NCBI GenBank assembly: GCA_003194525.1
Contig: NBIV01000010.1
Location: 124,001-188,000 of the forward strand
DNA: 64,000 nucleotides
Source: Gracilariopsis chorda
Lineage: Eukaryota > Rhodophyta > Florideophyceae > Gracilariales > Gracilariaceae
Direction: 5' to 3'
Program-made: the position numbers and the translations under genes
The notes under the pieces: model-generated
The model's database searches: none
Seen by the model: the letters and a program-made list of their open reading frames with translations, nothing else
Told to the model about the DNA's origin: nothing
In this document: in pieces, positions 20,026 through 30,636 of the stretch
How the letters are laid out: every line of letters starts with the position of its first letter
Numbering within the stretch: the stretch's first letter is position 1

Positions 20026-23000
20026 TTGGGGCCGAAAACGCCTGAGGTTGAGAAGCCTCGCTCCCGGGTCACAATCCTTACGAGGAAATTGGCCACAACA
20101 GACGTGGACTCAGAGCACCTCGGTGTTCTACGTCGTCCGTGGATACGGTCTCGTGACAACCGGATTCCGGATAGAGTCCTGGTCATGGCAAAGCGAAACT
20201 ATAAAGTTTACGCTGACCTAGGTGTTTCCGACCAGTACATGGTTCGGCAATTAGCCGTTCTTGACACGGGCGCTGGTCCAAACTTTTTGGTTCAATCAAT
20301 GATTCCGTCTCACTTACGGCCCCGCATCCGAGCGGCGCCGCAATTGGATATCGCGGATGCTAACAATCGGCCACTTTCTACAGTGGGAGTAATCGATTTG
20401 CTCGTCCGGCTAGGCCGGTATGTTGTGAAGCTTGACTTTTTGGTATGCGAGAAGCTGGCAGCGCCAGTTATACTGGGGTGCGACTTCTGCGACCGCTTCG
20501 TCGAATCAATTCGACCGCGAACGCGGACTGTCGAGATGGAAGACGGCACGACGATTCCGATTGTTCGGCGACCCCTACGGAGGGCTTTGAAGAAGCAGGT
20601 ACCATTGCCTGCTGCGCAGGAACCAGCCGCTGCTGCGCGGGTATCCACGAAGCTCCGAGTAGTTCGGTCTGTGTGCATTCCGCCTGAATCGCAGGTTTGG
20701 GTTACAGTTGCTTCTCCACAGTGTGGCCTACAAACGGTTCAACCGTTGCCTCATCTACAAGAGAGGAATCAACTTGCCCTTGCCAATGGGATTGTTTTCG
20801 TTGAGCCAGATAAACCTTTTAAGGTACTGGTCGCGAACTTCAGCCGTTATAATCAACGTTTAATGCGCAACCAAGTAATTGGCTCAATGCTTCCGCACCC
20901 TGCGGCTATCGTACCGACGAAGGTATCCGCTGCCGAGGTTCTCGGGATCCTCGACGCTGAGGAGGGGGAGGAAAGCCGAAGTGAATCGGAAATGAGCCCA
21001 GTTAAATCGGGAACAGTTAAGCCGAACAGTACGGATAACGCCGCCGAACCGACTTCGTCGGCTGGAGATAGCCTGTCGAAGGAAGAGACGCCGAATTCAC
21101 CAGAGAAGGACGTAGCAGCCACTGTGGTGGACAAGCAGGATGCCTCGCAGGAACTCGAGTCTCTGGACCTTGATCACGTCCCAGAGACTCACCGCAATAA
21201 GCTGCGGCAGATGCTCAAAGAGTTCACGCCCATGTGGGATGGCTCCCTAGGGAAGATTGGAATTACCGAACATCGGATTGATTTGTTCCCGAACACTCGG
21301 CCGATTTCGCAACCCCCTTACAGGGCAGGACCGACAGCTCGAGAAGAGGAAAAGGCTCAGGTTGAGAAAATGCTCCGAGCCGGAGTTATTGAACCAGCCC
21401 AGTCACCTTGGGCCTCACCTGTGGTGCTCGCTCCCAAAGCTGATGGGTCTTGGCGATTTTGTATCGACTACCGCAAGTTGAATGCGGCTACGGTGAAGGA
21501 TGTCTATCCCATCCCACGAATGGATGAATGCATCGATTCATTGGGCGAAGCGAAAGTTTTCACGACCCTCGACGCTAATTCGGGCTATTGGCAAGTCCCT
21601 CTTAGGGCTGAGGACCGTGACAAGACGGCTTTTGTATGCCATCAAGGCCTCTACCGATTCATTCGGATGCCCTTTGGGTTAACTAACGCGCCAGCCACAT
21701 TTCAACGCGCTGTGGACATTTTGCTCGCCCGCTTCAAGTGGAAGACCTGCCTGGTTTACCTGGACGATGTTATCGTTTATTCCAGCAACCTGGACGAGCA
21801 CCTGACCCACGTACGGGATGTTATGCGAACGTTACGCGATGCAGGCATCACCCTGAAGCTCAAGAAGTGTGAGTTCTTTACCGACACTGTGAAATATCTC
21901 GGGCATGTCATCCGTCCTGGACGGCTTGCAATTGATGAAGTACGAGTGAAGTCCCTCAAGGATGCAAAACACCCGCGAAATCAGACGGAACTCCGATCAT
22001 TTCTCGGCCTATGTAATGTTTATCGCCGCTTCATCCCGAACTTTGCGGATATTGCAGCACCACTGAATGAACTCCTTCGAAAAGGCCAGCCAGTTACTCT
22101 GGAAGAGTTTGATGACCGGAAGTCAACGGCATTCTCAGCACTCGTTGAGGCAGTGACATCACCACCGGTGCTATCCCTACCAAGGGCCGGATTGCCATAC
22201 GCCGTTGACACGGATGCGAGCGACTATCAGGTCGGCTGCGCCTTGTTCCAAACCACAGAGAGTGGAGATCGATTGCCAATTGGATATTGGTCAAGAAGCC
22301 TCAACGTCCACGAGAGGAATTACTCTGTGTCAGAGAAAGAATGTCTAGCAGTGGTCTGGGCCCTCCAAACCCTGCGCCCCTACCTGATGGGGAATCATTT
22401 CGAAGTCTACACCGATCACTCGGCTTTACGCTGGCTACTCTCTATAGCGGAGCCATCTGGCCGCCTGATGAGGTGGAGGCTGCGCTTGGCAGAATTTGAC
22501 TTCGAGATGAAGTATAAAAAGGGACTCCTGAACACTCAGGCTGACGCAATTTCCCGCTTGGAGACAGCGGCCGAAGCTGAGCCAGTCGATGACCTGGAGA
22601 TTCCGTGCTTCCTTTTGGAAGACGGCGAGAGCGATGCCGATGAAGAATCGGAAGGATGGGACATCTACGATGCTGTTTCAGCCGTGTCAGACACGCGACC
22701 CGAACCGGGCTCGTTCGTACCAATTACGCCGGAAGAACTCATCCGGGAGCAGCATACTGACCCATTTTGTACTGGGATTCGGAGCCGTCTGAACGGTGGA
22801 GCTGAGTTGCCCTTCATCACGAACGATCAGGGATTCTTGATCCGAACCGTCGGATATAGGCCACAGATTGTGGTTCCGCACTCACTCCAATCTCGGGTGC
22901 TGACCCTGTCGCACTATGCGAAACTGGCCGCCCACCCTGGTGGTAGGAAGTTCTACTATACCTTAAAGAAGGACTTCTACTGGCCAGCAATGGCTTTTGA

Positions 23001-25104
23001 TGCGTATGCCACTGTTCGTGGATGTTCAGACTGTGCGAAGAACCGCGTCAAATTGCGGAAGTACTCCAAGAAGTTGGTACTATTCCCTGCAAGGGCGCCA
23101 CTAGAGTTTGTGGCAATTGATCTGCTCGGAGAGTTCATCCGGACTCGCCGGGGAAACCGGTTTCTACTGGTTATAACCGACCGCTTCTCTAAGCTGGTAC
23201 GGACAGTGCCTCTCAAAAGGATCACCGCTGCTACGGTCGCCCAAGCTTTCGTTACACACTGGGTTTTTGTTTATGGACCACCGATTGATCTACTATCGGA
23301 CAATGGACCGCAGTTCGCGGCTAAGTTCTTTCAAGATGTCTGCCGCATCTTGCGGATTCATAATTGGTTCACTACGACCTATCATCCGCAGAGTAACGGC
23401 CAGGTGGAGCGCTTTAACCGCACAATGCTCAACGCATTGCGGACTTTTGTTGCCGATCATCCTTCGGAATGGGATCTCTACAGCGATGCTGTCACTTATG
23501 CCTACAATACGCAGGTTCATCGCACTACACAGATCTCGCCATTCGAGCTGGTGCTGTCGCGCGCTCCACCACCGGTGGCTATCGAACCGCAGCCTACGCT
23601 GGATACGTTTCCTTCACCCCGTCTACACAGGGACGCCTGGAAGGACTGGCTGAAGAAGATTATCCCGAAAGCTCAGCAGAACCTGGAAAAGGCACAAGCC
23701 GCATACAAGCGGAACTTCGATGCTCGCGTACGCCGGAATGCCCCACAGATCAGGGAAGGGAGCTATGCCTTCCTTCGGAAGGAATACTACAACCCGGAAA
23801 ATGAGAGACGTCATAAGCTCTCTCCGGTTGCGGAAGGCCCTTTTCGGGTAGTCGCGGTGACCGACACTACGGCTGTCCTTGATATCAAGGGTGCGCATGA
23901 GCGTTTATCGCTGGATCGCCTGACGCCCGCACCACCACCTGCTACGCAGGCAACGCAGCCGAAGGACTCGGAAACCCAGGATGTATCGGATACTACTGCC
24001 GTCGAAACGGAATCGGGTGGACTACCAGTAGTCATGCCGCACCCGGACCGTGGGTTAGCCGATTTGCCGGTAGCTGAGGAACCTACACAGTCAAAAACTG
24101 CTGCCGCTCACGTTCATACGCGGATACTGGCCCCATCGGGGATCCTGAGCTCCGCCCCCGTCGTCTCAACTGAGGAGGGGGAGGGGACAGGTCAATCTCG
24201 ATCGCCACTATCGCCGTCGCGGACGGATAAGCCTTTGGAGGTCTCTGCGTCACAGCCGGTGACCACGCCTATTGGGGAAGAGCCAGGAGGCCCGCAGAAC
24301 GGGAGCGACGAACGGGAAACTGTAAAGGACACCGACAATTCGGACAAGAACAACGCCGGAAACCCGGAAAAGCGATACAGTGAAGATGCTGGAGAAACCG
24401 CCCCGCTCGCGGATAGTATCGCACGGCCGCCACAGACGGAATCCCAGAACCTGACTCCCAATAGGAGGAACGAAACCGGTACGCCGGAAAGGAGTAGGGT
24501 ACTCCCCAACCCAGCCGCAGCACAAGCGGAGAACACGAGCTCGGTACATCTACCACCTTCGCCGTCGTCGACGGAGTCGCCCTCACAGGCCCCCGGGACA
24601 CGGGATAGTACGCCGAAACATGACGGACAGCCGGAGATCCGGAAGCTCGCAGTCCGAGAAGACCGACATCAAGATGAAGCCCAGTCGCATGGGAATGAAG
24701 ACCAGAACTCCGGAAGCCTCAGCTCGAGGAAAACACCATGGTCAAATGAGACGTTGCCTGGTATACAGGATGCCCTATCACCGGGATTAAGGCCGAAGCT
24801 ACGCGTGAGCAATGACACTGCCCGGAACGTGAACCACGACAGCAACACCTCCACAGAGGGCACACTCACCAAGCCGCACACCGAGCGGAGTGTCCTCGAC
24901 GAGGAATATGTTATTGACCGCCTGGTTAGTCACGGCTTCGCCCCGGATGGGGAATTGTTGTATCGAGTCCGTTGGTACGGCTACGCCCCTTCGGAGGACA
25001 CTCACGAACCAATTGAGCATTTGCCTCGTTCGAAGGTTCTCCAGTATCACCGTCGTACACGGACACCGATACCAGCTACGCTGGACAAAGCCCAAGTGGG
25101 TTGA
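20026..25104 (+). CDS. pol: Family C Pol: protease, RT, RNase H, integrase, chromodomain
   Basis: The frame is open from upstream of the Gag stop. Numbering here starts at the TTG at 20026, which is probably not a real start because frameshifting from Gag is likelier. Domains: retropepsin with LDTGAG at residues 79-84; RT about 440-660 with FTTLDANSGYWQ and the catalytic YLDD near 577; RNase H from about 725 (VDTDASDYQVG, SEKECLAV, TDHSALRWL, TQADAISR); integrase HHCC from about 963 (HYAKLAAHPG ... CSDCAK); core with AIDLLG, SDNGPQF and NGQVERF supplying D, D and E; GPY/F module (EGPFRVVAV) near 1271; a long hydrophilic Pro/Ser/Glu-rich tether of about 330 residues; and a chromodomain at 1625-1678 (EYVIDRLVSHG ... 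LLYRVRWYGYAPSEDTHEP). No lesion was found, so the element is predicted to be autonomous. Confidence 0.94.
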   Translation: MGPKTPEVEKPRSRVTILTRKLATTDVDSEHLGVLRRPWIRSRDNRIPDRVLVMAKRNYKVYADLGVSDQYMVRQLAVLDTGAGPNFLVQSMIPSHLRPRIRAAPQLDIADANNRPLSTVGVIDLLVRLGRYVVKLDFLVCEKLAAPVILGCDFCDRFVESIRPRTRTVEMEDGTTIPIVRRPLRRALKKQVPLPAAQEPAAAARVSTKLRVVRSVCIPPESQVWVTVASPQCGLQTVQPLPHLQERNQLALANGIVFVEPDKPFKVLVANFSRYNQRLMRNQVIGSMLPHPAAIVPTKVSAAEVLGILDAEEGEESRSESEMSPVKSGTVKPNSTDNAAEPTSSAGDSLSKEETPNSPEKDVAATVVDKQDASQELESLDLDHVPETHRNKLRQMLKEFTPMWDGSLGKIGITEHRIDLFPNTRPISQPPYRAGPTAREEEKAQVEKMLRAGVIEPAQSPWASPVVLAPKADGSWRFCIDYRKLNAATVKDVYPIPRMDECIDSLGEAKVFTTLDANSGYWQVPLRAEDRDKTAFVCHQGLYRFIRMPFGLTNAPATFQRAVDILLARFKWKTCLVYLDDVIVYSSNLDEHLTHVRDVMRTLRDAGITLKLKKCEFFTDTVKYLGHVIRPGRLAIDEVRVKSLKDAKHPRNQTELRSFLGLCNVYRRFIPNFADIAAPLNELLRKGQPVTLEEFDDRKSTAFSALVEAVTSPPVLSLPRAGLPYAVDTDASDYQVGCALFQTTESGDRLPIGYWSRSLNVHERNYSVSEKECLAVVWALQTLRPYLMGNHFEVYTDHSALRWLLSIAEPSGRLMRWRLRLAEFDFEMKYKKGLLNTQADAISRLETAAEAEPVDDLEIPCFLLEDGESDADEESEGWDIYDAVSAVSDTRPEPGSFVPITPEELIREQHTDPFCTGIRSRLNGGAELPFITNDQGFLIRTVGYRPQIVVPHSLQSRVLTLSHYAKLAAHPGGRKFYYTLKKDFYWPAMAFDAYATVRGCSDCAKNRVKLRKYSKKLVLFPARAPLEFVAIDLLGEFIRTRRGNRFLLVITDRFSKLVRTVPLKRITAATVAQAFVTHWVFVYGPPIDLLSDNGPQFAAKFFQDVCRILRIHNWFTTTYHPQSNGQVERFNRTMLNALRTFVADHPSEWDLYSDAVTYAYNTQVHRTTQISPFELVLSRAPPPVAIEPQPTLDTFPSPRLHRDAWKDWLKKIIPKAQQNLEKAQAAYKRNFDARVRRNAPQIREGSYAFLRKEYYNPENERRHKLSPVAEGPFRVVAVTDTTAVLDIKGAHERLSLDRLTPAPPPATQATQPKDSETQDVSDTTAVETESGGLPVVMPHPDRGLADLPVAEEPTQSKTAAAHVHTRILAPSGILSSAPVVSTEEGEGTGQSRSPLSPSRTDKPLEVSASQPVTTPIGEEPGGPQNGSDERETVKDTDNSDKNNAGNPEKRYSEDAGETAPLADSIARPPQTESQNLTPNRRNETGTPERSRVLPNPAAAQAENTSSVHLPPSPSSTESPSQAPGTRDSTPKHDGQPEIRKLAVREDRHQDEAQSHGNEDQNSGSLSSRKTPWSNETLPGIQDALSPGLRPKLRVSNDTARNVNHDSNTSTEGTLTKPHTERSVLDEEYVIDRLVSHGFAPDGELLYRVRWYGYAPSEDTHEPIEHLPRSKVLQYHRRTRTPIPATLDKAQVG

Positions 25105-25404
25105 CCATCCATGGTACTGGCCGAGCCGGGATGGAAAGGAGCCGATTGCGGAAGAGGTGCCGTTCGGAACGGAGGGTTGGAGACTTGCATGCGAGCCGTC
25201 GAGGACGGAGGTGCGCTAGGGGTGTTTGAGTTGCAGGACATGGCGGGTGACTCTGGTAGTGAAGACGGGGGTGAGTTGTTCGTTGGTGTGCGTGGTTCCG
25301 AGCAGTTGTCGGCAGACCCGTCGAGGGAGGTACGCTTATATCCACTCATGGTGGCGGGGTCGCGAACCGCTTGGCACGGTTGTTCCAGCCTGAGAAGGGG
25401 GAGA

Positions 25405-26275
25405 TGTAGTGCAATGGCCCGTCGAGGGTATGCCGCAATCGGTCTTCATAAGGATTTGATCCGCTCCCGGCTGCCACAACCGTGGTTATGAATGGTATTA
25501 GCTTCACTAGCCCCATTTGGGGGTGTCCCTAGGAAGGGTAGTAATTGTGGCCACGTGTGCCGATATTGGCCCGATGACGGGTGCGCCGTGGCAAGCCTGC
25601 CACGGTTGCACATCTGTACTACAGTAGCCGGCCTTGCCGGGTGGCTAGATATTTCTAGATATTTATTTTAATATGTTGAAGTGCCGTATATAAGTGGCGG
25701 CACTGCCGCCACTGTACGGAGAAGTAAACCTTAAGGAGGAACTGGGCTCTGTTCATCTAGCCGCTTGCGCACGGTCACTAACCCCTCCCGGGGAATACCG
25801 CCGCAACACCGGGTTGAGCAACCTGCCTCCGTCTTTGAGGAGTCCGGAACCGTCGTTACGGCTATTTCTTTATTGTTTCTTTTGCCTATTATAGGTTTCT
25901 TCCGTCATACGGCCTCTGTTTCTCTGCCCTGTTATACAGGTTGGCCCCCATCGTATAGGGATCTGATTTCCCACTCTCGCGAGTCTGCGCTCCGCAAGTG
26001 CGGCTTGTTTGTTGATCATTTGTCCCACAACCGTTGGGCTGGGTACTGTGCTACCACCTCTCGTGGATTCTCCGACGGAGTCGGCTTGCTTGGCCGGTTC
26101 TTACCCTCTGACTGCACGCCCAGTACGGGGTCGCCCGGATTTACACCCGGCTCGTGTCGACCCTATCAGAGGGCTCTCTCGCTGTGCCGCCTCTCATTGA
26201 GAGCAAGCTTGAACACCTTGGTGGTGCTTCCGCGACGCGGCTCGTGTCTGTGCCACGTTCGTAGTTTGCACTACA
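25405..26275 (+). repeat. Family C 3' LTR
   Basis: Matches the 5' LTR over 871 bp. It is preceded by the polypurine tract GAGAAGGGGGAGA (25392-25404) and followed by the target duplication AGGGT. Confidence 0.93.
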
Positions 26276-26381
26276 AGGGTGTGTCGATGCTCAATTGTTT
26301 CTTATGTTATGGTTACAGGTATGTACTCTTCCAAGATCCTGGCATGGTGACACCGTGTTTCTAGAGCTATTTAAAATGCCT

Positions 26382-27690
26382 TCAGTACTTTCGTACTTCT
26401 AGAATGTGTGGAGTACGCTGCCAAAATTTTTCAAATGATACGATACGTTTTCTAACGCTTACTTGTTCCTCAGGAAAGAATGCATCAGGTTTTGCCTTAC
26501 ATTGGGTCGTACAGGTGCTTCTCTTGTGATACAATTCCTCATATAGTCCTTGAAAAGTCTGAGACGTGGGGCTTGGAAGAGAATTGTAGCTCCTGGTGTT
26601 GGACAGTGCACTCTCAGAACATTTCCTCTTGCGCTTGATCATGCTCAAAAGCCGTGCATTTGTAAATAACTTGGAAAAAGATATCTGCTGCACTGCGAAG
26701 CTCCACCTTAACACTGTTACGTAAACTACGGCCAATTTCAATCCATTAAGGAGCGACATACCACATTCTCCCTGCTTCTTGTCAAGTTAGCTGCATCCCG
26801 TCTGCAGTATAATTATCCTTGGTCGTTTCTTACAAAAGGCCAAAGACGGTAAGTTCACTTCTGCGGTTTGCAATAAGATATTTTAGGGCTTCAAATCGTA
26901 TTGTATGATTTGGTATGTTCTCAGCCAGATAATGAAGTCTAGACAAAACTTATGCAATAGTAGAGCAACCATCTTCCTCAGGAAGCCTTTTATGCTCCCA
27001 TAAATATGAATCAGGATCACGTTCCTCACAGTTCTACTACCGGGAACAAATTACTCTCGACGATTTCAAAGATATCAATAAATGGTGCCACTCTACGTTG
27101 TTTAAGAGAATTCTGAATCTCATAATCCTTCATGGTCTGTCTTATGAAGCTGCGCTCTTTTTATTATTTCCAGTTGCTCCCAAGTTGATTGATTATGCGT
27201 GTTACGTACCTTCTCCCACCCAGATCAGAAGCCTTGAATATTTCGATGAATGCACCCCTTCCCATCAGATTCATTTGTTGATAACGATCATTCATTATCA
27301 AGAAATGCAAAAATAGGGAATCTATTTCTTCTGACTGCAGTCTCAGCTCCCGTACCAGACCTTCTAATTCCTTCAAAAGGCCTCTGACGGGTATTCTGCT
27401 AAACACTTTCCGGCGTCTTGAGAATTTGCATCTGCACTCGACATAAGTGTTCTATTTCCTCGATGTATTCATTAGTTCCTTCGAAGGGCACGTTATTGAG
27501 ACCACTTAAACGATTTTTGTTGTCCAAATACAACTTCCTCTCTCCCAGTTTGCCTCATAGGATTTCGTTTCGTACAGGTACAGGATAGAAATCGCGGTGT
27601 TCTATCCTCTCAATGACTTGTAATGCCCGTGAATACTCATTCTGCAGACATAAGTGCTTTACAAAGCTGTCCTTGGCCTAATTCCTTACC
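26382..27690 (-). pseudogene. Tousled-like protein kinase pseudogene
   Basis: Read on the minus strand through several frameshifts and stops, this matches the Tousled-like kinase (TLK) domain in order. The ATP loop is LMGRGAFIEIFKASDL (about 27220-27265), with a preceding coiled-coil-like helix. Then KERSFIRQTMKDYEIQNSL and FIDIFEIVESN (about 27045-27155), the catalytic loop IIQYDLKP (about 26886-26909, TLKs have HYDLKPGNV), a decayed SFGL in place of DFG, GMQLT with QEAG, the helix with FEHDQAQEE (about 26625-26650), and ELQFSSKPHVSDFS near 26540-26590. TLKs phosphorylate the histone chaperone Asf1 during S phase in plants and animals. No intron-like gap is evident, so a processed copy is possible. 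Catalytic Asp of DFG is lost and many stops are present. Confidence 0.78.
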
Positions 27691-28069
27691 TAGTACAGTG
27701 GAGTGCGGTCACAGTTGCACAGGTGTCCTCAACAGTTGGACAGTAAATTATTGCTATAAACAGTCATTTATGAAAGAAATGGGACATGAAAGGCCATCAA
27801 AGTACATATATATGGATATATATATAGAATTCAAACAATATCGATCAACGTAGTGTTCTCAAAATGTTGAGTATTTGTAGCTCACTTTCCTCAACGTATA
27901 TAGAGCAGGTTAACGCAAACCTATTGTTCGAATTGAACCACAATATGACGCCACAAGCCGAAACAAGACAGCCATACTACATTCCAAACGATCAATGAGC
28001 CAAACGTGGTTGATTTGCGCATTCTCCCTACTTCAAAAATGCGCTTGAAGCGTCCAAAACATCGTCAAA
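27691..28069. other. Gap between kinase relic and transposase
   Basis: AT-rich, no recognised gene. TACAGTGGAGTGCGG at about 27690 looks like the start of a Tc1/pogo-type end, but I found no matching inverted copy to the right of the transposase. Confidence 0.3.
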
Positions 28070-29571
28070 TTGTTCCGACTCAACACCGTTATAGTTGTGT
28101 GTTCTTCTGTTGCTCTCCCAATGAATGCCCAGTTACGCAGAGAACTACGCCTGCGTATTGATGAGCGTACTCCAAGTGTATTGTTCTGCAACTCATCCGT
28201 CTTCCGTGGGGCATATGAATGTCGGATTTTTGACGGATTCTCTCTAATATGCAAATGGTGTTCATTTCGAAAGGCAGCACTGAAAGCCTACAAAGCGCCA
28301 TTCACTCTACATTACCAATACACGCACAATTTTGAATCAAAACATCAAAAAACCAAACGAACAGTTCTAAACAGTGAAGAGGAAAGAGTGTTGGTTAAAC
28401 CTCTCCGCCACTACGCCGAAAACGGACGACCCCTCACGCGACAACATTTGATAGATGTAGTTGCAATGCTTTCCTCTCGCATGCCTCCGGACCGTCGTAA
28501 GAAGGTACCTTTTCTTAAAGGACGACCAGGACTAGCATTTTGCAAGGAATTCGAGCCCAGCATAGTGACGTTATTGCATTCCGAACAGCTTGGAAAGAAG
28601 ATGCAGCGAGATACTGCGCTATAAACGCGACCGTTTTGTCCAAAAACTTTTCGAAATTAGAGGCTCTCACAACCGGACACAACATTGATGCGACGCAAAT
28701 CATTAATGGTGACGAAACCCGAATTTCAGCATTGAAACCTGTTAGGAGAGGATGGCAAAAAGAGTATACTACCTGATGTTATAAGCTTCTGACGTATGCA
28801 GCTTCGTTTCAAAATATCAATGGAATAACCATGCTCGCCGCAGTGCATGGAAATGGATACAAGTACAGACCACTCTTTGTGTTTCAGGGGACAAAACTTT
28901 GCATAAGGCGCTATCAGCATCGTTCCGACCCGTTTCATCAGTATCTTGAGTCAATTGCAGACTGTCTTTCTCGCGGAACTTTGGTGACGGCAAGGAAAGA
29001 GGTCGCCGCAGTAGATTCGAGCAACTTTCATGAATGGGCTACTGCATTGATGGATGATACAAAAGATCTACAAGAAAATGAACGAAAGTTTCTGTTGATC
29101 TACGATGGGTACCAGTCACATCTCTGGATCCCCTTCCTCGAATTGTTCCGAGAAGCTGGCATCATTGCTTACGCAATCCCGTCGCATACCAGCGGTACGA
29201 CCCAATCGGTTGATGTTTCTGTCTTCTCTCTTTTTAAAACAAGGTTCGGAATGCTGATAGAACAGTGCACCAAGGAACGTCCAGCACATGATGTTTACGA
29301 TGAACTCGACTTTTGTCACGTTCTCACACGTACGTATGAAAACAAGTTCACAGATATGAATATCAAAGTGGGGTTTCAGAAAAAAGGAGTCACTCCGTTG
29401 GAAGACTATTGGATTTTCGCGCAAACAAGACCATACCGTCACGAGGAGCCAACAAAACTGGCGTCCGTAGATGAAATGATTAAAATGTTAGACTGTGAAC
29501 GTAAAAAGAACGCGGGAGACATTTTGGGAGACGTTATGATTCACTCGCAAGGGTTTCTGGATAAAAAGTAA
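28070..29571 (+). pseudogene. pogo/jerky-type DDE transposase, broken
   Basis: The first part (28070-28624) holds a CENP-B-like helix-turn-helix (EEERVLVKPLRHYAENGRPL ... PFLKGRPG). A frame change at about 28540 leads into IINGDETRIS, the first catalytic Asp segment. An in-frame TGA at 28774-28776 interrupts it. The frame then continues (28777-29571) through MLAAVHGNGY, the second Asp (LLIYDGYQSH) and the third acidic position (SGTTQSVDVSVFSLFK), followed by a C-terminal domain. The DDD arrangement with DGYQSH is typical of DDE_1 transposases of the pogo/Tigger/jerky group. I found no convincing terminal inverted repeats. A chance alternative is a spliced host gene derived from a transposase, but the TGA argues for decay. 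Confidence 0.8.
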
Positions 29572-30636
29572 GGTGCAGTTGTCACCACCGACGGCACAAT
29601 GGGTTTGTTGCGTTTGCAGCATGCAGGAAAAGCAGCGCACAGAAGAACAGCAGGAAAATAAAGACGTGGAGGCAGGTTCAAAGTTGGACGCGGAGAGAAA
29701 GAAAAAACCTGCTGCTTGTCAGACCTTTGAACTACACTGGGCTCCTGTCCGATCGACAAAGCATTGTGAACCATTAGTTGCTATACGGTCACTTCGAGAA
29801 CGAGCAGTGCTAGCAAAAAGCCGCTTTGAAGGTGAGCACTTAGCCCACGCAGTGCGGTAGAACCTGATTGATTATGGAAATATCTGATGGGGTGGCATGG
29901 AAGGACTGGGGGTCTTGGTGTGCTACAGCGCGCATTTAATAGTGAATTGTATTGGTTGATGCTTTAAGCAAGCAATGACTTGGCAAAACGTGTACAACTT
30001 TTGACCACCCATTTTCCCAAATTAGTTTTGTGTGTTTGAAGTCAGGCAATGAACGCCCTGCTTGTAAAATACGGGGTCATTCTTTATAGCGCTTCGTTAA
30101 GGTTGAGAGGTATTGAAGCAGACTTCAACGAAATGTTGACTGCTCGAAATGGCCTATAAAAACCCCATCGCCTTCAGCAGGAAGTTCAAACTGTCCACGT
30201 TTGAGGATATCATGCTGTACCGTTTTACGTAGAACTCAACCCTCTCAAGCCTTCGAATGTTCCACTTATTGTGCCCTGTACTGCACCTGCGACCTCTGTG
30301 TGTCAACGAAAATCGGTGACGCTATGCATATATGCACCAAAACGTCTGAGAAATGAGATACATCAGGCCCAGAGAAGTACCTGGATGTGCATTGGATGGG
30401 CGTGCACACATCTGAGTGATTTTGCGCATAGGAAATCATGCGTGTTAGCCTACGTAATACTAACCATCTATCATCAGAGTGTCAAATGTACATCAAAATT
30501 CATGATTGATGTTCGAATGATTCCAAAACAAAAAGTAAATTGACTTCCAAGCAATATTCTATATCTTTGGGCATCATTCGTACTTCAACAATGACTATGG
30601 ATGTTCATGTGACACTTTGATGATAGAAGGTTAGTG
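29572..30636. other. No recognised gene
   Basis: Short frames only. A segment in one frame just after 29571 (VVTTDGTMGLL) could be a frame-shifted end of the transposase. The rest shows no motif I recognise. Confidence 0.3.

Larger units (their letters stand above)
16913..26275 (+). mobile_element. Complete young chromovirus (Ty3/gypsy with chromodomain), family C
   Basis: 9363 bp bounded by two 871-bp LTRs (16913-17783, 25405-26275) that differ at one position seen by eye (CCTCAAGG against CCTTAAGG). It is flanked by the 5-bp target duplication AGGGT (16908-16912 and 26276-26280). Gag and Pol are uninterrupted and every catalytic motif is in place. The C-terminal chromodomain puts it in the chromovirus branch of Ty3/gypsy, whose chromodomains are known to guide integration to chromatin. 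The near-identity of the LTRs implies a very recent insertion. Confidence 0.95.

Noticed and set aside
29573..29860. 95-codon frame after the transposase
   Set aside because: In a different frame from the transposase and without motif; at most a frame-shifted tail.
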